NCBI RefSeq assembly: GCF_002282895.1
Contig: NZ_NRRB01000002.1
Span: forward strand, 434,001-498,000
DNA from: Paraferrimonas haliotis
GTDB taxonomy: Bacteria; Pseudomonadota; Gammaproteobacteria; Enterobacterales; Shewanellaceae
Reading direction: 5' to 3'
Length of the DNA stretch: 64,000 nt
A program made the position numbers and the translations under genes. Positions 63,063 to 64,000 of this stretch are shown here, piece after piece; the stretch's first letter is position 1; each line of letters begins with the position of its first letter. The notes under the pieces were generated by a model. It had not been told where the DNA came from and searched no databases. It was given only the letters and a program-made list of their open reading frames with translations.

Positions 63063-63148
63063 TTAAGCGAACACCGAAAATAAGGCTTTTATTGGCAAGC
63101 CTTGTTGTTAGAATGGGCACATACGACAGTAACCCAATGTGAGAACCC

Positions 63149-63382
63149 ATGAGCCTAGAATTACTAAGCCAACTCGAGTCAAAAGTGCAAGCGGCGTTAG
63201 ACACCATAGAGCTTCTTAAAATGGAGCTAGACGAAGAACGTCAAAACAACGCGCAGCTTAAGCAAGAGCAGCAACAGTTGGTTGAACAAAAACAAGAATT
63301 AGAGCAGCAATTGCAGCAGTGGAATTCCAAAGTGAATACCATGCTCGACCGCATTAACCAAGAAGTAAAAGAGGCACTGTAA
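63149..63382 (+). CDS. zapB: Cell division protein ZapB
   Basis: 77 residues, almost entirely coiled coil (SLELLSQLESKVQAALDTIELLKMELDEE at the start, heptads on to the end). ZapB is a FtsZ-ring-associated coiled-coil protein that interacts with ZapA in gammaproteobacteria. The length and the start sequence match. A terminator overlaps the stop region. Confidence 0.88.
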   Translation: MSLELLSQLESKVQAALDTIELLKMELDEERQNNAQLKQEQQQLVEQKQELEQQLQQWNSKVNTMLDRINQEVKEAL

Positions 63383-63394
63383 AGTGCCTCTTTC
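63370..63394 (+). terminator. Hairpin terminator at the zapB stop
   Basis: Perfect 9-bp stem AGAGGCACT (63370-63378) / AGTGCCTCT (63383-63391), loop GTAA that contains most of the stop codon, followed by TT only, so a weak T tract. Confidence 0.65.
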
Positions 63395-63415
63395 ATTATG
63401 TGACTGTCTGTGTGC

Positions 63416-63625
63416 TTAATCCGGTTGAAGTTGTTGGTTAAGCACCCGCACGGCTTGTTTAATTTTCAGCGAATCATTGGCCTTAACTAAAAATCGTCCT
63501 TGCTCAAATCGCAGCAATCCCAGATGCTTTACCCAAATCACGCCGTTTAAAAAGATCTTAGCGTGCTTGGCAATGAGTTTAGGCGCAAATACAGGAAACT
63601 TTCTCAAAGGGCCCTCCCAGCTCAT
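63416..63625 (-). CDS. Small conserved hypothetical protein
   Basis: 69 residues: basic, starting MSWEGPLRKFPVFAPKLIAKHAK, then a hydrophobic stretch, ending LNQQLQPD. No recognisable domain. No strong ribosome site precedes the ATG. Length and hydrophobic/basic pattern fit a short peripheral protein; function unknown. Confidence 0.45.
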   Translation of the reverse strand: MSWEGPLRKFPVFAPKLIAKHAKIFLNGVIWVKHLGLLRFEQGRFLVKANDSLKIKQAVRVLNQQLQPD

Positions 63626-63764
63626 TCATTATTAGAGACATTATTGTCCTCTATTCAGACCTCGAAACTGGTCGGATGCTCCCCACTTTTTTAAATTATT
63701 TTGATATAAGAAATGCGCAACTATTCCAAAATATTCTGTTAGTACATTTTTAGTTACAAAAACA

Positions 63765-63790
63765 AAAAACGCGCTTAACAGCGCGTTTTT
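63765..63790 (-). terminator. Rho-independent terminator of dsbA (bidirectional shape)
   Basis: AAAAACGCGC (63765-63774) pairs with GCGCGTTTTT (63781-63790), loop TTAACA. On the minus strand it follows the dsbA stop by 16 bases and is flanked by a T run on both strands. Confidence 0.85.
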
Positions 63791-63806
63791 CAACTCAACA
63801 TTAGAA

Positions 63807-64000
63807 CTAATCTTTCTTGGTTAAATACATAATCAAGTCAGTCAGCTCTTCAAAGCTTTTGATGGATTGGGTGTTAACGCGGTACTTACCGTTTACTACA
63901 AAAGTTGGTACGCCTGAGATTTTAGCGTTCTTAGTGCGCTGTTCCATTTGCGCCAGTTGCGTTTGCACCATGAAGCTTGAAGCGGCTTTGTCGTAATCTT
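63807..64000 (-). CDS. dsbA: Thiol:disulfide interchange protein DsbA, 5' end outside window
   Basis: The last 64 codons are present. The sequence AQMEQRTKNAKISGVPTFVV, then NGKYRVNTQSIKSF, with the cis-Pro loop GVPTF is the C-terminal DsbA signature. The active-site CPHC lies beyond the window edge. Family role: introduces disulfide bonds in the periplasm. Near zapB and polA, as in related genomes. Confidence 0.9.
   Translation of the reverse strand, partial: DYDKAASSFMVQTQLAQMEQRTKNAKISGVPTFVVNGKYRVNTQSIKSFEELTDLIMYLTKKD

Overview
The window comes from a gammaproteobacterium of the Shewanella/Ferrimonas type. The grounds are: aroK-aroB-damX next to pilMNOPQ; the formate dehydrogenase (FDH) locus with DUF3305, DUF3306, a ferredoxin, a TorD-like chaperone and small 'TAT target' proteins; a MobB-MoeA fusion; a RyhB-like small RNA; and the prp operon of the AcnD/PrpF type. 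The genus cannot be fixed from the sequence alone. I found no tRNA, rRNA or CRISPR array.

Layout. 1-7.7 kb: a minus-strand run for type IV pilus assembly (pilM,N,O,P,Q), then aroK, aroB and a partial damX. 7.9-15.7 kb: envelope and housekeeping genes (mrcA, a TetR regulator, waaA, kdkA, a GT9 glycosyltransferase, coaD, mutM). 15.7-21.3 kb: a minus-strand operon of tungstate-type ABC transporter (tupABC), mobA, mobB-moeA, moaA and perhaps mutM. 21.6-25.1 kb: a sigma-54-dependent response regulator and its histidine kinase. 25.1-26.8 kb: a HTH/periplasmic-binding-like one-component regulator and fdhD. 27.3-40.9 kb: accessory genes and two complete FDH sets (TAT-target, fdhA, fdhB, fdhC). 41-47 kb: a HemN-like radical SAM enzyme, a PfkB kinase, a small unknown protein, RyhB and polA. 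47.5-53.3 kb: a DNA glycosylase-like gene, a MarR regulator, hmgA-fahA and two tandem acyltransferases. 53.3-55.3 kb: a decayed accessory island holding an Rhs toxin tail split by a stop codon, a probable immunity gene, an IS256-family remnant and an AT-rich unknown gene. 55.5-63.1 kb: the methylcitrate (propionate) operon with its GntR regulator and an extra kinase-like gene. The end has zapB, a small unknown gene and a partial dsbA.

How it works together. The most interesting part is 15.7-35.7 kb. Three good sigma-54 promoters (and one weaker) lie in front of tupA, the DUF3305 gene, the ferredoxin gene and perhaps fdhD. A 14-base element that differs at one position is found upstream of the tup promoter and between fdhD and the DUF3305 gene. 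The response regulator carries the GAFTGA motif needed to activate sigma-54 polymerase. Together this predicts one regulon coupling tungstate uptake, pterin cofactor synthesis, FDH sulfuration (FdhD) and FDH-1 synthesis to a signal sensed by the kinase. The second FDH set has its own leader without such a promoter and looks codon-optimised, so it may be the main or differently controlled enzyme.
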